Source: Comamonas sp. lk (lineage in GTDB: Bacteria; Pseudomonadota; Gammaproteobacteria; Burkholderiales; Burkholderiaceae_C). Taken from it: DNA of 64,000 nt. Under the pieces are notes generated by a model. It saw only the letters and a program-made list of their open reading frames with translations. It was not told the DNA's origin and made no database searches. Both the position numbers and the translations under genes were made by a program. Below are positions 62,712 to 64,000 of this stretch, in pieces. Within the stretch, counting starts at the first letter, position 1. Every line of letters begins with the position of its first letter. Where the stretch lies: contig CAMBNY010000002.1 in the NCBI GenBank assembly GCA_945869165.1, positions 1 to 64,000 of the forward strand, read 5' to 3'.

Positions 62712-63635
62712 GTGCTGCAACAAAGAACCCTTAAATCCATCACCCGCGCCGTTGGCGTAGGCCTGCACAGCGGTCAACGCGTGGAAATCACTTTGCGTCC
62801 GGCAGCGCCCGGTACCGGTATTGTGTTTCGGCGCGTAGACCTCCCACATCCGGTCGAGATTACGGTGTCGCCGCAGGCCGTCACCGACACGCGGCTAGCC
62901 TCTACCCTGTCCAACGGCGGCGCCAAAGTACATACCGTAGAGCACCTCATGTCCGCTTGCGCTGGATTGGGCGTGGACAATATGGTCGTCGATATCAATG
63001 CCGAGGAAGTTCCTATCCTGGACGGCTCGGCAGCATCGTTTGTGTTTTTGCTGCAAAGCGCAGGTATCGAAATGCAAAACGCGGCCCGTCGCTTTGTCCG
63101 TGTTAAGGCGCCCATTTCGGTGCAACACGGCCAGGGCAGCGATCTCAAGTGGGCCACGCTAGAGCCCCACCATGGCTTTAAGCTCAGTTTCGCAATCGAC
63201 TTTGCGCACCCTGCCGTGGACTCTACCGGGCAAAGCGTGGACTTCGACCTGAGCCAAGGTTCGTATGCGCGCGATATTGCGCGGGCCCGCACCTTTGGCT
63301 TTACCAAAGACGTAGAAATGATGCGCCAAAACGGCCTGGCGTTGGGCGGTGGGCTGGACAATGCCATCGTCATGGACGACTATAAGGTGCTCAATTCGGA
63401 CGGACTGCGCTATGACGATGAGTTTGTGAAACACAAAATCCTCGACGCCATGGGCGATCTGTATTTGCTGGGTATGCCGCTGCTCGCCCATTACCGCGCC
63501 CACCGCTCGGGCCATGCGCTGAACAACCAATTGCTCCGCCAGCTACATGCACAGCCCCAAGATTGGGAAGTGGTGACCTTTGAAGACGTACGCAGTGCCC
63601 CCAAGGGCTTTGGGCAGCTGGCACCGGCCTGGTAA
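62712..63635 (+). CDS. lpxC: UDP-3-O-acyl-N-acetylglucosamine deacetylase
   Basis: [43 protein letters not shown] start. Confidence 0.96.
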   Translation: MLQQRTLKSITRAVGVGLHSGQRVEITLRPAAPGTGIVFRRVDLPHPVEITVSPQAVTDTRLASTLSNGGAKVHTVEHLMSACAGLGVDNMVVDINAEEVPILDGSAASFVFLLQSAGIEMQNAARRFVRVKAPISVQHGQGSDLKWATLEPHHGFKLSFAIDFAHPAVDSTGQSVDFDLSQGSYARDIARARTFGFTKDVEMMRQNGLALGGGLDNAIVMDDYKVLNSDGLRYDDEFVKHKILDAMGDLYLLGMPLLAHYRAHRSGHALNNQLLRQLHAQPQDWEVVTFEDVRSAPKGFGQLAPAW

Positions 63636-63651
63636 ATCAGCCTAGAGGCGA

Positions 63652-63672
63652 GCGCAGCCTCAGTGGCTGCGC
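63652..63672. terminator. Short perfect hairpin in the lpxC/ruvC convergent junction
   Basis: GCGCAGCC (63652-63659)/GGCTGCGC (63665-63672), loop TCAGT. Confidence 0.45.
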
Positions 63673-64000
63673 CCCGATTTGTAACCCGCGCCTGCGCCAA
63701 TACCCTGCGCCTTAGCGATGCGCGCCATGGCCGCGCCGGCGTGGGCGTGGGTAATGGCCAAACCTAGCGCATCGGCCGCATCCGGGCCGGGCAGGCCGGG
63801 CAGGTCTAACAAGCGGCGCACCATCTCGCGGATTTGCATTTTGTCGGCGCGGCCATAACCAGCGACGGCTTGCTTCATTTGCAAAGCGGTGTATTCAGCC
63901 ACTGGCAATTTGGCGTTCACCAGCGCGCTGATCAAAGCACCGCGCGCCTGACCCAGCAGCAAGGTGGACTGTGGGTTGACGTTCACAAACACGATTTCCA
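63660..64000 (-). CDS. ruvC: Holliday junction resolvase RuvC, C-terminal part (runs off window)
   Basis: [27 protein letters not shown]...[23 protein letters not shown]...[14 protein letters not shown]. Confidence 0.93.
   Translation of the reverse strand, partial: EIVFVNVNPQSTLLLGQARGALISALVNAKLPVAEYTALQMKQAVAGYGRADKMQIREMVRRLLDLPGLPGPDAADALGLAITHAHAGAAMARIAKAQGIGAGAGYKSGRSH

Overview
The 64 kb window looks like a chromosomal core region of a betaproteobacterium, probably Burkholderiales/Comamonadaceae-like (judged from gene content and protein style, not from a database search). Left to right: murA start (partial), bolA, an ABC-2 exporter pair, a full mlaFEDACB lipid-transport operon, gltD/gltB, an IS200-like REP-associated tyrosine transposase (RAYT) island, a glycine-zipper lipoprotein, a methyltransferase, DUF1415, dgt, aroB/aroK, a disrupted small lipoprotein gene, the pilMNOPQ type IV pilus operon, penicillin-binding protein 1A, cyaY, lptM/lysA, msrPQ, cytochrome c4, engB, two tandem LpxL-type acyltransferases, metK with a highly structured leader and a duplicated 3' end, a cell-surface glycosylation block (GT9 / GtrA / GT39 and an opposing membrane protein + sialidase-like pair), pirin, a COG0523 (CobW) GTPase, a cysteine-poor DksA with a long Ala/Lys/Pro extension, an unknown protein with a STAS-like C-terminus, and the whole dcw cluster mraZ to ftsZ followed by lpxC and ruvC (partial). 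I saw no CRISPR array, tRNA/rRNA, prophage or recognisable defence system. Most of the window is conserved housekeeping DNA. The best candidates for something undescribed are the metK leader RNA, the metK 3' duplication, the sialidase-like/membrane-protein pair, the disrupted lipoprotein gene next to pilQ, and the COG0523-DksA-unknown-protein neighbourhood. All annotations are by reading protein and DNA sequence by eye; no alignment or search was run.
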